A stretch of DNA of 64,000 bases from Sulfuricurvum sp. (GCF_030691015.1 NZ_JAUYFF010000008.1:1-64000); one strand, 5' to 3'. Positions 18,429-28,328 are shown, numbered from the stretch's first letter. Program-made: numbers and translations. Notes: generated by a model from the letters alone, not told the origin.

Positions 18429-20558
18429 TTATACCCGTGCCGTGATATCATCAATACGACTCGTAGGGCTCCACGTCTCTAGGGAACCTTTTTTGAGCAC
18501 TTGAAGGTCAATCTTAGATTGGGTCACGCGCTTTAGCAAATCTACTATGCTCATAATAGCTTCATCAATCCCCAAAAGAGTCACATATTGGCGAATACCC
18601 CGTTCGATGATATCTAGGGGGGCATCACGACGTATTTTTTCTTCGAGCTGTACACAATACGCTTGTGACACAACGCCTGCCATTGCTCTGAATTTATCAC
18701 GGATTCCGAAATAAGGTTCAAAAACGGCTCTGGTTTCAGCCGCATTACCCGCCGCCGCATACTTCTGTGCTTTATCCACAGCACTGTTCCATTTGCGTTC
18801 CAATTCCTGTCCTTCACGTGTCTCATACAGTAGAGGATACAGACTAAGGTAGGAGAATGCATTTGAGAGGTTATTGGATGAAATCGCTTCATAAAAGAGG
18901 TGTTTAATCCGTATGGTATCGCCTACTTCATGAGCTTCTTGGGCATAATCGGGAAAAGAGACCAAAATTTCACACCCTTTTCTCGCCGTCGCAAAATCTC
19001 CGTCTGCGTATGCTTTTTGGGTTTGAATATAGAGTTTGTCAGCATACTCCATCACATCGGTGTATTCTTCAAACTCTTTCAAAAACGGATACATTTTTAT
19101 AAGTCCGAAAAATTTAACATAATCGTGTTGTGCAATCATTTTTTTGAAATATACATACATTTTACGCTGTTCAAAAAGTTGCTGAATAAGTACGGTCTTT
19201 TCCGATATCCCCCGATATTGTCCCAATAATTCACGAGCTTGCTCTTCTCCGTTAGGGGTTAAAATCAGCTCTTGGGCTTTGAAAAAATTCTTTTTCCATT
19301 TCGCTTCCATCTTTCGATAGATGTCTGAGTCTTGAAAGGAGGGATATTGTTTGGCTAAAGAGTATGCTAATGCGAGGTGCCCCTCTTGGGCAGATACTCT
19401 ATATTGTTCATATTTCTCATATGAGCTGAGCATCTGAGTGATAAATGACTGTTTTTTCGTAATAACAGCAAAAGGGGCAAACAATTCTTTTGCTTTTTGA
19501 CGCTCATTTTTTTCCAGATAAGAGCGCCCTTTTTCGACTATGTCCAGCCATATTTTTTCTGCCACTTCATAGAGTTTAGAATAATAGAGCATCGGATTCT
19601 CTTCAAGAGCATCATAAAATGTTTTATACTCTCCATCACGCAGCATCTCTTTGTATTTTTTCTCATCCCCTAAAAGGGAGTAAAAATGAAGATTCCCGTT
19701 CAGGGTACTGATAGCCAAACGGTTAGGATTATTCACTAATGCCAAAGAGGTTATCGTCTCATGCACTTTAATATAGTGCTGAGTCACCAATTCCATTGTC
19801 TGCATATCGTAGAGGCCGACATAACCGAGTTTTGTTCCGACAAAAACAAACCGATTTGTCGTGCTGATACACATAGAGGTAATATCATCGTTCATTTTTG
19901 AAAGCCGTTTGAGTACTTTTCCTTTCCCGATGTCCCATACGATCAAACCGCCGCCTCGATCGGCGGATAGAAGTTTAGCTTCCGGCAAAAAGAGCATCTT
20001 TACAATGACACCGGTATGCCCATGCAGCTTAATAGGCTCATTCATCGTTGAAATATTAAATAATATAATAGTTTTGTCGTAGCTTCCCGTAGCGATCCAT
20101 TGTCCGTTATTACTAAAGGCAACCGTACTGACATAATCTGCGTGAGGCGGCAAGGTAAATGCCAAGCGCGAGGTTTTAAGAACCCATGCGAATGCTTTAC
20201 CGTCTTGTCCGCATGTAACGAAATAGCGTCCGTTCGGATCAATACCGACACTCTCAACGTCGCCTTGATGATGACCGACTTTATAGAGGAGTTCTCTTTT
20301 TGATAAACTGAAAATTCCGGCGTTATGTGTCCCCAGAAGAGCTGAAACAGTGTATTCGCCATCCAGCGTCATATCGACATAGCCGCCAAGATAGCGTTCA
20401 TATTGCATATTGGTTTTAAACCCGTCTAGGATGTCGTAGGTCGATCCATCGAGTATTCGAAGGGTGTTTTGAGCGTCAATGATTCCCAAGTTTCCGTTGG
20501 AGAGTGTTTTTAGAAGAAGTATGGGTTGTTTAAAATTTAATAATTTTAAAACTTCCAT
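18429..20558 (-). CDS. WD40 propeller plus four-repeat helical solenoid protein (copy B)
   Basis: Tandem paralogue of the gene at 16265-18394, also 709 residues. The WD40 half (about 1-300) shows blades such as GRYFVTCGQDGKAFAWVL and GQWIATGSYDKTIILFN. The helical half has the same four 84-85-residue units, with AKQYPSFQDSDIY, KMYPFLKEFEEY and SLYPLLYETREG marking successive repeats and QYRGISEKT and EPYFGIRDK marking the second motif. Identical length suggests duplication under strong structural constraint. It is preceded by GAGGAAA and lies 11 nt downstream of ilvA. A scaffolding or sensing role is inference; no catalytic motif is visible. Confidence 0.85.
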   Translation of the reverse strand: MEVLKLLNFKQPILLLKTLSNGNLGIIDAQNTLRILDGSTYDILDGFKTNMQYERYLGGYVDMTLDGEYTVSALLGTHNAGIFSLSKRELLYKVGHHQGDVESVGIDPNGRYFVTCGQDGKAFAWVLKTSRLAFTLPPHADYVSTVAFSNNGQWIATGSYDKTIILFNISTMNEPIKLHGHTGVIVKMLFLPEAKLLSADRGGGLIVWDIGKGKVLKRLSKMNDDITSMCISTTNRFVFVGTKLGYVGLYDMQTMELVTQHYIKVHETITSLALVNNPNRLAISTLNGNLHFYSLLGDEKKYKEMLRDGEYKTFYDALEENPMLYYSKLYEVAEKIWLDIVEKGRSYLEKNERQKAKELFAPFAVITKKQSFITQMLSSYEKYEQYRVSAQEGHLALAYSLAKQYPSFQDSDIYRKMEAKWKKNFFKAQELILTPNGEEQARELLGQYRGISEKTVLIQQLFEQRKMYVYFKKMIAQHDYVKFFGLIKMYPFLKEFEEYTDVMEYADKLYIQTQKAYADGDFATARKGCEILVSFPDYAQEAHEVGDTIRIKHLFYEAISSNNLSNAFSYLSLYPLLYETREGQELERKWNSAVDKAQKYAAAGNAAETRAVFEPYFGIRDKFRAMAGVVSQAYCVQLEEKIRRDAPLDIIERGIRQYVTLLGIDEAIMSIVDLLKRVTQSKIDLQVLKKGSLETWSPTSRIDDITARV

Positions 20559-20569
20559 ACACTATTTCC

Positions 20570-21781
20570 TCAATGTTCTTCACTACTGAGATAGCGGTGT
20601 TCTTTCAGTAAGTCACGAATTTGAGACTGATGCGCTTGCCCTTTTGTTTCCAAATGGATCATGACGTTTGCATCCCCATACGCGAGCGTCGTAGAGGTAC
20701 GATCATAAGCGATATGGACGATATTGGCATTAAGATCCTGCAGCATACGGGTGAGCTGCATCAGGGCGCCCGGTTTGTCCACCAATGTGACGGTAAGTTT
20801 CATCTTACGACCCGATTTAATAAGCCCTTTTTCGATAATAATGGAGAGCAATGTCACATCCATATTCCCGCCGCTGAGGACAACTCCCACTTTTTTATCC
20901 CGCAAATGCTCTAACTTGTGATGTAACAGTGCCGCTACTCCGGCAGCTCCGGCCCCTTCTACCACCAGTTTTTGCCGCTCCAGCAAAAATAAAATAGCAT
21001 TGGCGATCTCTTCATCATCAACGCTGACAAACTCATCAACCGATTCAAGTATATGAGAGAGGGTAACCGGCGAAGCATCTCGCACCGCGATGCCATCGGC
21101 AATAGTACGTACCGCCAAACTGTCAATCACCCTTTTGGCCTCATACGATTCACGCATGGCAGGAGCACCTGCCGCACCGACACCGATCACACGGATATGA
21201 GGGGAGAGCGCTTTGATCGCCGATGCCATCCCCGAAATGAGTCCGCCACCGCCCACAGGGATCACGATAGCGTCGAGATCGTCCATACATTCAAGCATTT
21301 CAATCGCTATCGTCCCCTGCCCCGCCATCACCGCTTCATCGGCAAACGGATGGACAAACACCATTGCATGTTCTTCACCGTAACGGGCTGCATACGCATA
21401 CGCTTCATCGTAATTGCTGCCCGCCAAAATAACTTCGGCACCGTAATAGCTGACGCCGTTAATTTTGGTCAACGGTGTCGATTCGGGCATAACGATGAGC
21501 GCTCGCGCTCCAAACATTTGAGCCGCCATCGCAACCCCTTGCGCATGGTTACCCGCACTGGCCGCAATAACTCCACGATCACGCTCTTCTTGGCTCAGAG
21601 AGGCAATTTTATTGTATGCCCCACGAATTTTAAACGCCCCCGTGACTTGCAGATTCTCTTTTTTGAGATAGACCTGACATCCTGATTCCTCACTAAGTCT
21701 AGGAGCATGCGAAAAGGTTGTTTTTACAATAACATCTTTAATACGTTCACGTGCTTCGTATATCGTTTTTAAATCGATCAA
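20570..21781 (-). CDS. ilvA: Threonine ammonia-lyase
   Basis: PLP enzyme converting threonine to 2-oxobutyrate, the entry step to isoleucine. The 403-residue protein has the PLP-lysine motif GAFKIRGAYNKI and the glycine-rich phosphate loop VGGGGLISG, with a single C-terminal ACT domain (about 325-403). This is the roughly 400-residue type; the ACT domain suggests amino-acid feedback. It is 9 nt downstream of the CoA-binding protein gene and 11 nt upstream of the WD40 pair. Confidence 0.95.
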   Translation of the reverse strand: MIDLKTIYEARERIKDVIVKTTFSHAPRLSEESGCQVYLKKENLQVTGAFKIRGAYNKIASLSQEERDRGVIAASAGNHAQGVAMAAQMFGARALIVMPESTPLTKINGVSYYGAEVILAGSNYDEAYAYAARYGEEHAMVFVHPFADEAVMAGQGTIAIEMLECMDDLDAIVIPVGGGGLISGMASAIKALSPHIRVIGVGAAGAPAMRESYEAKRVIDSLAVRTIADGIAVRDASPVTLSHILESVDEFVSVDDEEIANAILFLLERQKLVVEGAGAAGVAALLHHKLEHLRDKKVGVVLSGGNMDVTLLSIIIEKGLIKSGRKMKLTVTLVDKPGALMQLTRMLQDLNANIVHIAYDRTSTTLAYGDANVMIHLETKGQAHQSQIRDLLKEHRYLSSEEH

Positions 21782-21790
21782 ACTTTCCCT

Positions 21791-22222
21791 TTAACTGCGA
21801 CTGATTCGATGTTCTACCATCGAACAATGGTTCTGAACTACTTTCATCCCCGCATTGCGGACACGTTCAGCCGCTTCATTATTGACAATCCCTTTTTGTG
21901 CCCAAAAGACTTTAATATCGCCCCGCTCGATACACGCATCGGCAATCGCATTCAGTGCATCAGGCTTACGGAAGATATTAACCATATCGACCTTCCCGGG
22001 GATTTCGGCAAGACTGCGGTACACTTTTTCCCCTAAAATACTCTCTTCTTTCGGATATACGGGAATAATCGTGTATCCGACGCTTTTGAGATATTCCGCT
22101 ACACGGTAGCTGTCTTTTGTCGCATCGGGGGAGAGACCCAAAACCGCAATCGTTTTTACCTCATCCAAAATCGTTTTAATTTCATCATTCGTAGCATTGA
22201 CAGTGGGGAATTCACACTCCAT
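21791..22222 (-). CDS. CoA-binding domain protein (YccU-like)
   Basis: A Rossmann-fold CoA-binding protein of about 143 residues, with the family pattern KTIAVLGLSPDATKDSYRVA, GYTIIPVYP and a terminal VQNHCSMVEHR-type segment. The function of the YccU family is unsettled; it resembles the N-terminal module of CoA ligases without catalytic parts. The ATG at 22222 is preferred over an upstream in-frame start because GGAG lies about 6 nt before it. It sits between gltA and ilvA on the same strand. Confidence 0.87.
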   Translation of the reverse strand: MECEFPTVNATNDEIKTILDEVKTIAVLGLSPDATKDSYRVAEYLKSVGYTIIPVYPKEESILGEKVYRSLAEIPGKVDMVNIFRKPDALNAIADACIERGDIKVFWAQKGIVNNEAAERVRNAGMKVVQNHCSMVEHRISRS

Positions 22223-22266
22223 TAAAGCTCCAGTCAAATATAAAGTTTCTTATTATAGCAAATTAT

Positions 22267-23535
22267 TTAGAGACCTTTTTTCACTTCTCCGATGTAGCGC
22301 TGCCGTGGGCGCGCAATTTTCATTTCGTGATCGTTATTCAATTCGATCCATTGGGTGACCCATCCGACAGAGCGACCGATGACAAAGATAATCGTAAACA
22401 TCGATTTCGGAATTTTAAGTGCCGTCAAAATAAGACCGGAATAAAAATCGATATTGGGATAGAGTTTACGCTGAATAAAATACTCATCCGCTAATGCGAT
22501 TTGTTCAATCTTCTCCGCTATCTTCAATAAATCGTTATTAACCCCGAGTTCATCTTTCAGCTGATCAAGGAGATTTTTGAGAATCTTGGCTCGGGGGTCA
22601 AAGTTTTTATAGACCCGATGACCGAATCCCATCAGTTTGAACTCATCGTTCGGGTCTTTCGCACGTGCGATAAACTCATCCACGTTATCCACACTTCCTA
22701 TGTATTCGAGTTGAGCGATCACTGACTCATTTGCTCCGCCATGCGCCCTTCCCCAGAGTGCATTGATTCCGGCGGATAACGATGCATACGGGTGCGCTCC
22801 CGTTGAAGCGACAGCCCGTACGGTAGAGGTTGAGGCATTTTGTTCATGATCGGCATGGAGGGTAAAGATCGTATCAAGAGCTTTTACCTCAACATCACGA
22901 ATTTCGAGATTCTCACCCGGATAGGCACGCATCATATAGAGAAAATTCTCCGTAAAGGGGCGTTCAATATCGGGATATATATAGGGTATGCCGAACATTC
23001 GGCGATGGGTAAACGCCGCCAGAGTAGGAATCTTGGCGATAATACGGCGTGCCATGATCTGCGCTTCATCCGCCGTTGTAACATTGAGATGTTCAAAATA
23101 AAAGGTTGAAAGAGCCGAAACCGCCGATGACATCATTGCCATCGGATGAGCTTTGTCGGGGAAGGCGTCAAAAAGGCGTTTTAATCCTTCATGGACAAAG
23201 GAGCGTTTTCGAAGCTCAATATCGAACTCCGCCCGCTCTTTTTCATTCGGCAGTTTCCCTACCAAAAGGAGATAGGCAACGTCCAGATAGCTCTTTTTTG
23301 TCGCCAAATCACTAATATTGTATCCACGGTAAAGTAGTTCCCCCTTTTCACCGTCAATATAGGTGATGGAAGAGCTGCAACTGGCCGTAGAGGTAAACCC
23401 GGGATCATACGTAAACATCCCCGTCTCTTTGTAGAGGGAGCGTACATCAATGACATCAGGACCCACTGTAGGGTGAAGGATAGAGAATTCATAGCTTTTT
23501 CCGGTGCGATTATCGGTAAGTGTAACAGTATCCAA
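22267..23535 (-). CDS. gltA: Citrate synthase
   Basis: Condenses oxaloacetate and acetyl-CoA to citrate. The 422-residue protein is a type II (hexameric) citrate synthase with the signature GFGHRVYKNFDPRA and the catalytic His/Asp environment (LHADHEQNASTSTVR, FYSGLIL). AGGAG lies about 9 nt before the ATG. A TATAGT-like -10 is visible near 23570 on the minus strand. Its presence alongside oor and sucCD is notable because the canonical reductive TCA cycle uses ATP citrate lyase; none is seen in this window. Divergent from the sensor kinase gene. Confidence 0.96.
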   Translation of the reverse strand: MDTVTLTDNRTGKSYEFSILHPTVGPDVIDVRSLYKETGMFTYDPGFTSTASCSSSITYIDGEKGELLYRGYNISDLATKKSYLDVAYLLLVGKLPNEKERAEFDIELRKRSFVHEGLKRLFDAFPDKAHPMAMMSSAVSALSTFYFEHLNVTTADEAQIMARRIIAKIPTLAAFTHRRMFGIPYIYPDIERPFTENFLYMMRAYPGENLEIRDVEVKALDTIFTLHADHEQNASTSTVRAVASTGAHPYASLSAGINALWGRAHGGANESVIAQLEYIGSVDNVDEFIARAKDPNDEFKLMGFGHRVYKNFDPRAKILKNLLDQLKDELGVNNDLLKIAEKIEQIALADEYFIQRKLYPNIDFYSGLILTALKIPKSMFTIIFVIGRSVGWVTQWIELNNDHEMKIARPRQRYIGEVKKGL

Positions 23536-23613
23536 GGGAAATCTCCTATAGCAGCAAAAACGTTCTATAACTATAGCTTAAAAATGAGGATTGAAAACAT
23601 TTTTTGTAACCCC

Positions 23614-23622
23614 TGCTATACT
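23614..23622 (+). promoter_or_regulatory. Extended -10 promoter element of the sensor kinase-mqo unit
   Basis: TGC-TATACT is a strong extended -10 box 51 nt upstream of the kinase ATG. A TTGAAA at 23591-23596 is a possible -35 but with a 20-nt spacer. The divergent gltA promoter lies in the same 138-bp gap. Confidence 0.5.
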
Positions 23623-23673
23623 AATGCGTTTAATGTTTTCATTAAATTGAAAGCTCACCCGATAGGAATCCTA

Positions 23674-26343
23674 ATGAAATATCCAAAACAGAACAGAACT
23701 GAGACCCGATTTATCATTATTATCTTTATCATACTGGCTATTTTGACAGCATTTTCTCAATTGTTTGGGCTGTATCAATTACGCATTATGAATGGCATTA
23801 CCAATGCAATGTATGATCGTCCCTTTCAAGTATCTATGTCGGCACTGGCAGTCAAATCCGAAGTCTTTAAAATGCACCGGGATATGAAAGATATTATTTT
23901 AGCTCAATCCGATGCAGAGCTGCAAAGATATATCAATCAAGTCGACAAACATGAACAACATGTCTACAGTAATCTCGCCAGTATCCGACTCCACACCCAA
24001 AGTGATGAAGGAAAAGAACTTGTCAACCAGATGGAAAGGTTGTTTCGAGAGTGGAAACCGATTCGCAGTGAAGTGATTCGATTGGCACAAAACGGTGAGC
24101 AAACAAAAGCTATTGCCATTACTAAGAATAAAGGTGCCGACCATGTGTTAAAACTTGAACAATCGAGTCAAAACCTTTATCTTCATGCCTACAAAAGAGC
24201 CATTGAGTTCAAAAACAATTCAGATGCTATGTATCAAAAGTTATCGATTACTGTCATCGTTCTAGGAAGTTTATTTTTAACTTTGTATGCTTTTTTAGCC
24301 TATTTTACCGTCCGGAGGATTTCAAACTATACGGCTAAAAATGACCATTTAACGGGTGTTCTCTCTGTTATCAGAGCCATCAACCAACTCATTGTACGTG
24401 TTAAAAGCAGAAAGACACTGATTCAGGAGAGCTGTAATATTTTAGTCTCTAACCACGTCTACGGCAATGCGTTGATTGTCCTCTACGATGAGAACAAAGG
24501 CATCGACACGATTGCCAGTGCGGATGCGTCGGGAAATTTCACCGGATTTAAAACGAAAATTGAGAGCGGATGGATACCCCCTTGTATTCAAAATGTAGCT
24601 GACCAAAAAGAAGGGTATTTATTGATCAGAAACACAAAGCAAAGCTGTCCGGAATGCCCACTAAGCGATAGATACCAGACTAAAGGGGCATTAAGTATTC
24701 AGCTAAAATATAACGACAAAGTATACGGAAACATCTCTCTCTCCGTTAATGAAGCCTACATTCATGATAAAGAGGAAATTTCACTCTTAGAGGAAGTTGC
24801 CGGTGATATCTCGTATGCCCTTCATAATTTTGAAACACAAGAACACCTTATGGAGCAAGAAAAATCGCTTAGTTACTTTAAAGAGCTCTATGAAAACATT
24901 ATTGACAGTGTCGATAATATTATTTTTGTTAAAGACATAAACTTTACCTATACCGTGTGTAATCAGGCATTCGAAAAGTTTGTCGGAAAAGCCAACCATG
25001 AAATCATCGGAAAAAGTGACTACGAGATATTTGACAAAGAGGTTGCCGATTTCTTTCGCATCCATGATGTAAAAATGTTTGAAGAGAATACAAGCAAATC
25101 CAATTTCGAATGGGTGACCTATCCTGATGGTAAGCAAGTTTATCTGTTTACCGTTAAATCACCTCTCGTCAATTCCGCAGGTGCCCTTTTAGGATTAGTC
25201 GGAAATTCTGCTGATGTTACGGAACAAAGAATTGCAGAAGAGGCATTAACGCAAAAGAAAAAAGAGCTGGAGACAATCTTGCAAGAGGCACCTAATCCTA
25301 TCATGCTTCATAATGAAGCTGGCGAAGTGATTATGGTTAACCGTGTATGGCAATCTCTCAGCGGTTATACCTTCGAGGAGATCGATACCGTAGAGAAATG
25401 GGCTAACAAAGCATGTGATACAGACAAACCTCTTATGCGCGAGTATATGGACAAGCTGTACTCTTTGGAACACAAAATTGATATGGGAGAAGCATCGGTG
25501 ACAACCAAAGAGGGGAATACCCTTATTTGGCAGTTTAGTTCAGCCCCGCTGGGAATTATTGATGGGAAACGAACGGTCGTCACCACGGCTATGGATATTA
25601 CCGAATTAAAGAGAAAAGACCAGCTGATGATGGCACAATCACGCCACGCGGCTATGGGTGAGATGATAGGCATGATAGCGCACCAATGGCGACAGCCTAT
25701 CTCCGGTATCGCGATGAACGCCAATAACATATTACTGGATATTGCGCTAGAGTCATTTGATAACACATCCGCTACCGCATATGCGGAAGATATATTGGAT
25801 CAAACGCAGCACCTTTCCAAAACTATCGATGATTTCAGAAATTTTTTCAAACCCGATAAATCGGTCTCAACCGTCAATCTCAGAGAGATCCTAGAGGAGA
25901 CTTTCACCATTGTCAAAGATAGCCTCACAAACAATGGAATCCAGATCAAAACCTCCTATCTAACCGATACAAAGGTGGACGCATACTCGCGGGAACTGAT
26001 GCAGGTATTTGTCAATATTATCAACAATGCCAAAGATGTATTACTCTCTAAACAGACGAAAGATCCCCTTATTGATATCTGTGTCGATGAGGATGAGATG
26101 TATATCAATACCTCCATTTGTGACAACGGAGGGGGAATCAGTGAATCCATTCTTCCGAAACTGTTCGATCCGTATTTCACGACAAAAGATGAGAAGACAG
26201 GTACGGGATTGGGATTGTATATGAGCAAAATGATTATCGAAGACCATCTCCACGGCGTCATTGAAGCGTACAACAGTAATGACGGTGCATGTTTTAAAAT
26301 TAGGTTGTTAAAAAAATCCCCTGAGAATGAAAGAGTTTCATGA
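23674..26343 (+). CDS. Multi-PAS membrane sensor histidine kinase
   Basis: An 889-residue sensor kinase. The start at 23674 is chosen because AGGAAT lies 5-10 nt upstream and a membrane helix follows (residues about 13-34); the open frame extends further upstream, but only over the promoter and opposite gltA. Order of parts: periplasmic helical sensor domain (about 35-185), second helix (about 190-213), GAF-like domain, two PAS domains, then HisKA with RHAAMGEMIGMIAHQWRQP. This H-box is the form common in Campylobacterota. The HATPase domain has NIINNAKDVLL and GTGLGLYMSK. No response regulator is adjacent. It overlaps mqo by 4 nt, so kinase and enzyme are translated together. Confidence 0.93.
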   Translation: MKYPKQNRTETRFIIIIFIILAILTAFSQLFGLYQLRIMNGITNAMYDRPFQVSMSALAVKSEVFKMHRDMKDIILAQSDAELQRYINQVDKHEQHVYSNLASIRLHTQSDEGKELVNQMERLFREWKPIRSEVIRLAQNGEQTKAIAITKNKGADHVLKLEQSSQNLYLHAYKRAIEFKNNSDAMYQKLSITVIVLGSLFLTLYAFLAYFTVRRISNYTAKNDHLTGVLSVIRAINQLIVRVKSRKTLIQESCNILVSNHVYGNALIVLYDENKGIDTIASADASGNFTGFKTKIESGWIPPCIQNVADQKEGYLLIRNTKQSCPECPLSDRYQTKGALSIQLKYNDKVYGNISLSVNEAYIHDKEEISLLEEVAGDISYALHNFETQEHLMEQEKSLSYFKELYENIIDSVDNIIFVKDINFTYTVCNQAFEKFVGKANHEIIGKSDYEIFDKEVADFFRIHDVKMFEENTSKSNFEWVTYPDGKQVYLFTVKSPLVNSAGALLGLVGNSADVTEQRIAEEALTQKKKELETILQEAPNPIMLHNEAGEVIMVNRVWQSLSGYTFEEIDTVEKWANKACDTDKPLMREYMDKLYSLEHKIDMGEASVTTKEGNTLIWQFSSAPLGIIDGKRTVVTTAMDITELKRKDQLMMAQSRHAAMGEMIGMIAHQWRQPISGIAMNANNILLDIALESFDNTSATAYAEDILDQTQHLSKTIDDFRNFFKPDKSVSTVNLREILEETFTIVKDSLTNNGIQIKTSYLTDTKVDAYSRELMQVFVNIINNAKDVLLSKQTKDPLIDICVDEDEMYINTSICDNGGGISESILPKLFDPYFTTKDEKTGTGLGLYMSKMIIEDHLHGVIEAYNSNDGACFKIRLLKKSPENERVS

Positions 26344-27845
26344 CTAAACACCATTATGATGTATTGATCGTCGGAGGAGGCATATCGGGATGCGCTCTCG
26401 TCTATGAGTTGGCACGTTATACCGATATTGCAAATATTGCTCTGGTTGAAAAATACGGATCCATCGCCACACTAAACTCCAAAGGAACCGCCAATTCCCA
26501 AACCATCCATGTGGGGGATATCGAAACCAACTATACCCTTGCAAAAGCGGCCATCACAAAGCGAACCGCCAAAATGGTCGAAAAATATTGCCTTCAGTAC
26601 GGCTACCAAAACAGTATCCTTTTTTCTCACCAAAAAATGGCACTCGGAATCGGTGAAGAAGAGGTGGAATTTCTCTTGAACCGCTATGAGGAGTTTTCCG
26701 AGCTATTCCCCTACCTTGAAGTGTGGGATAAAGAGGAACTTAAAAAAATCGAGCCCCGTGTCGTATTCGATGAACATGGAGAAGAACGACCCGAAACCAT
26801 CGTCGGAATCGGCGCCAAGGATCAGTGGACGACGGTGGATTATGGAAAAATGGCGCAATCGTTTATCACCAATGCCAAAAATGAACCGGACACGACCGTC
26901 GACCTCTTTTTAAACACACCCGTAATCCGTATCGAGAAGAATCCTACCCGCGGGTACAGTGTCCAAACCAAAGAAAGAATCTATACCGCCGATTTCGTGG
27001 TTGTCGATGCGGGAGCGCACAGCCTCTATCTGGCACATTCCATCGGTCATGGCCTTGATTATTCTTGCCTACCGGTTGCGGGAAGTTTCTATCTCACTTC
27101 ACAACATCTTCTCAACGGCAAAGTCTATATGATCCAAAATCCTAAACTCCCCTTTGCCGCACTTCACGGCGACCCCGATATTCTAGCAGAGGGAAATACC
27201 CGCTTCGGTCCGACCGCCCTCGTCCTCCCTAAGCTCGAGCGATTCACCAAAGGAACCTATCTCGATTTTTGGAAAACCCTCAGACTCGATTTTAATGTCC
27301 TAAGTGCCTTATGGAAACTCCTAAGAGAAAGTGATATCCGCAACTACATCTTCCGAAATTTTCTCTTTGAAATTCCCTACATTAACAAACGTCTTTTTTT
27401 ACACGATGCCCGCAAAATAGTCCCTTCCCTCCGTCTTGATGAATTTGAATATGCCCACGGATTCGGAGGGGTACGTCCGCAGGTAATCGACAAAAATCAA
27501 CGCAAACTGATGCTGGGGGAAGCCTCTATCAACACGGGAGAGGGGATAATTTTCAATATGACCCCCTCCCCCGGTGCAACGAGCTGTCTGGGCAATGCCG
27601 AACGTGATCTTCGCTACGTAGTTCAGTATTTGGGAAAAACATTTGATGAGAAGCGATTTAATGACGAACTCACCGATGGAGAGTACTGCGTTCTCGCCGC
27701 ACCGATTGAAGAGCAAAAACGGACTGTCAATGCAATTCGTGATGCGATGAGTGCTCATGAAAAAGAGTATTATGAAGAGATCCATATCGGAAAGCCGCTC
27801 GAGTCGTTTTGGAAGCGACCGCACAGTTTATGGAGAAAAAAATAA
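26340..27845 (+). CDS. mqo: Malate:quinone oxidoreductase family protein
   Basis: FAD-dependent membrane-associated oxidation of malate to oxaloacetate with electrons passed to quinone. The 501-residue protein has the N-terminal dinucleotide motif VLIVGGGISGCALVYEL, then an NSKGTANSQTIHVGDIETNY stretch and C-terminal MTPSPGATSCLGNAERDL, both matching Mqo proteins. Substrate is assigned by family resemblance; a related 2-hydroxyacid is possible. It would run the malate step oxidatively, alongside the NAD-dependent Mdh encoded elsewhere in the window. Tail to tail with the globin gene with no intervening base. Confidence 0.85.
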   Translation: MTKHHYDVLIVGGGISGCALVYELARYTDIANIALVEKYGSIATLNSKGTANSQTIHVGDIETNYTLAKAAITKRTAKMVEKYCLQYGYQNSILFSHQKMALGIGEEEVEFLLNRYEEFSELFPYLEVWDKEELKKIEPRVVFDEHGEERPETIVGIGAKDQWTTVDYGKMAQSFITNAKNEPDTTVDLFLNTPVIRIEKNPTRGYSVQTKERIYTADFVVVDAGAHSLYLAHSIGHGLDYSCLPVAGSFYLTSQHLLNGKVYMIQNPKLPFAALHGDPDILAEGNTRFGPTALVLPKLERFTKGTYLDFWKTLRLDFNVLSALWKLLRESDIRNYIFRNFLFEIPYINKRLFLHDARKIVPSLRLDEFEYAHGFGGVRPQVIDKNQRKLMLGEASINTGEGIIFNMTPSPGATSCLGNAERDLRYVVQYLGKTFDEKRFNDELTDGEYCVLAAPIEEQKRTVNAIRDAMSAHEKEYYEEIHIGKPLESFWKRPHSLWRKK

Positions 27846-28298
27846 TTACACTTTAGGGGTTGGGATATTCACGAGGAGACTCGAAAAACGCTCCAGATAG
27901 TTCCAAAACGATTGGATATGTTCAGGGGATATCCCCTCCTCTTGCAAATGAGGTAAAAGGGTGGCAAAAGAGTTCAGCCAAATCTGACGCCCTCTCTCAT
28001 CAATCCGAAAACGTTGATGACGCGACAGCATCCTCGGATCACCACGGGTTTGCGCAAAATAATCGGGACCGCCGCAAATCTGTATGAAAAAATCGGCTGC
28101 GTGCTTCTTGACCTTTTCAAACTCATCTTCATACTCAACCGGAAACATAAAAGCAATATCACTGTGAGCGATATTTTCATAGTGATCGTCCACCAGCTGG
28201 CGAAAACGCTCTTCCCCTACTTGATTAAAAAACTCGTGATTAGGCTTAATGATCGGAGAATCCACACCCAAGGTACTCTCTTTAATCGTAAAATCCAT
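27846..28298 (-). CDS. Truncated haemoglobin (2/2 globin, group II-like)
   Basis: A haem protein of 150 residues, probably for oxygen or nitric oxide chemistry in the cytoplasm. The 2/2 globin core is recognisable from GGPDYFAQTRGDPRM, proximal His94 in SRHQRFRI, and Trp107 (G8) in RQIWLNS; a G8 Trp is typical of group II and III truncated globins. CAGG sits close to the ATG and a GATAAT-like -10 about 28 nt upstream. Thirty bases upstream on the same strand is a 28-codon small ORF with a good ribosome-binding site. Confidence 0.88.
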   Translation of the reverse strand: MDFTIKESTLGVDSPIIKPNHEFFNQVGEERFRQLVDDHYENIAHSDIAFMFPVEYEDEFEKVKKHAADFFIQICGGPDYFAQTRGDPRMLSRHQRFRIDERGRQIWLNSFATLLPHLQEEGISPEHIQSFWNYLERFSSLLVNIPTPKV

Positions 28299-28328
28299 CC
28301 TGATCTGCCTCGGTATTATCTTGATATT

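Noticed and set aside
21053-21685. 210-codon open frame on the plus strand
   Set aside because: Antisense shadow of ilvA; Arg/His-rich composition typical of a spurious frame.
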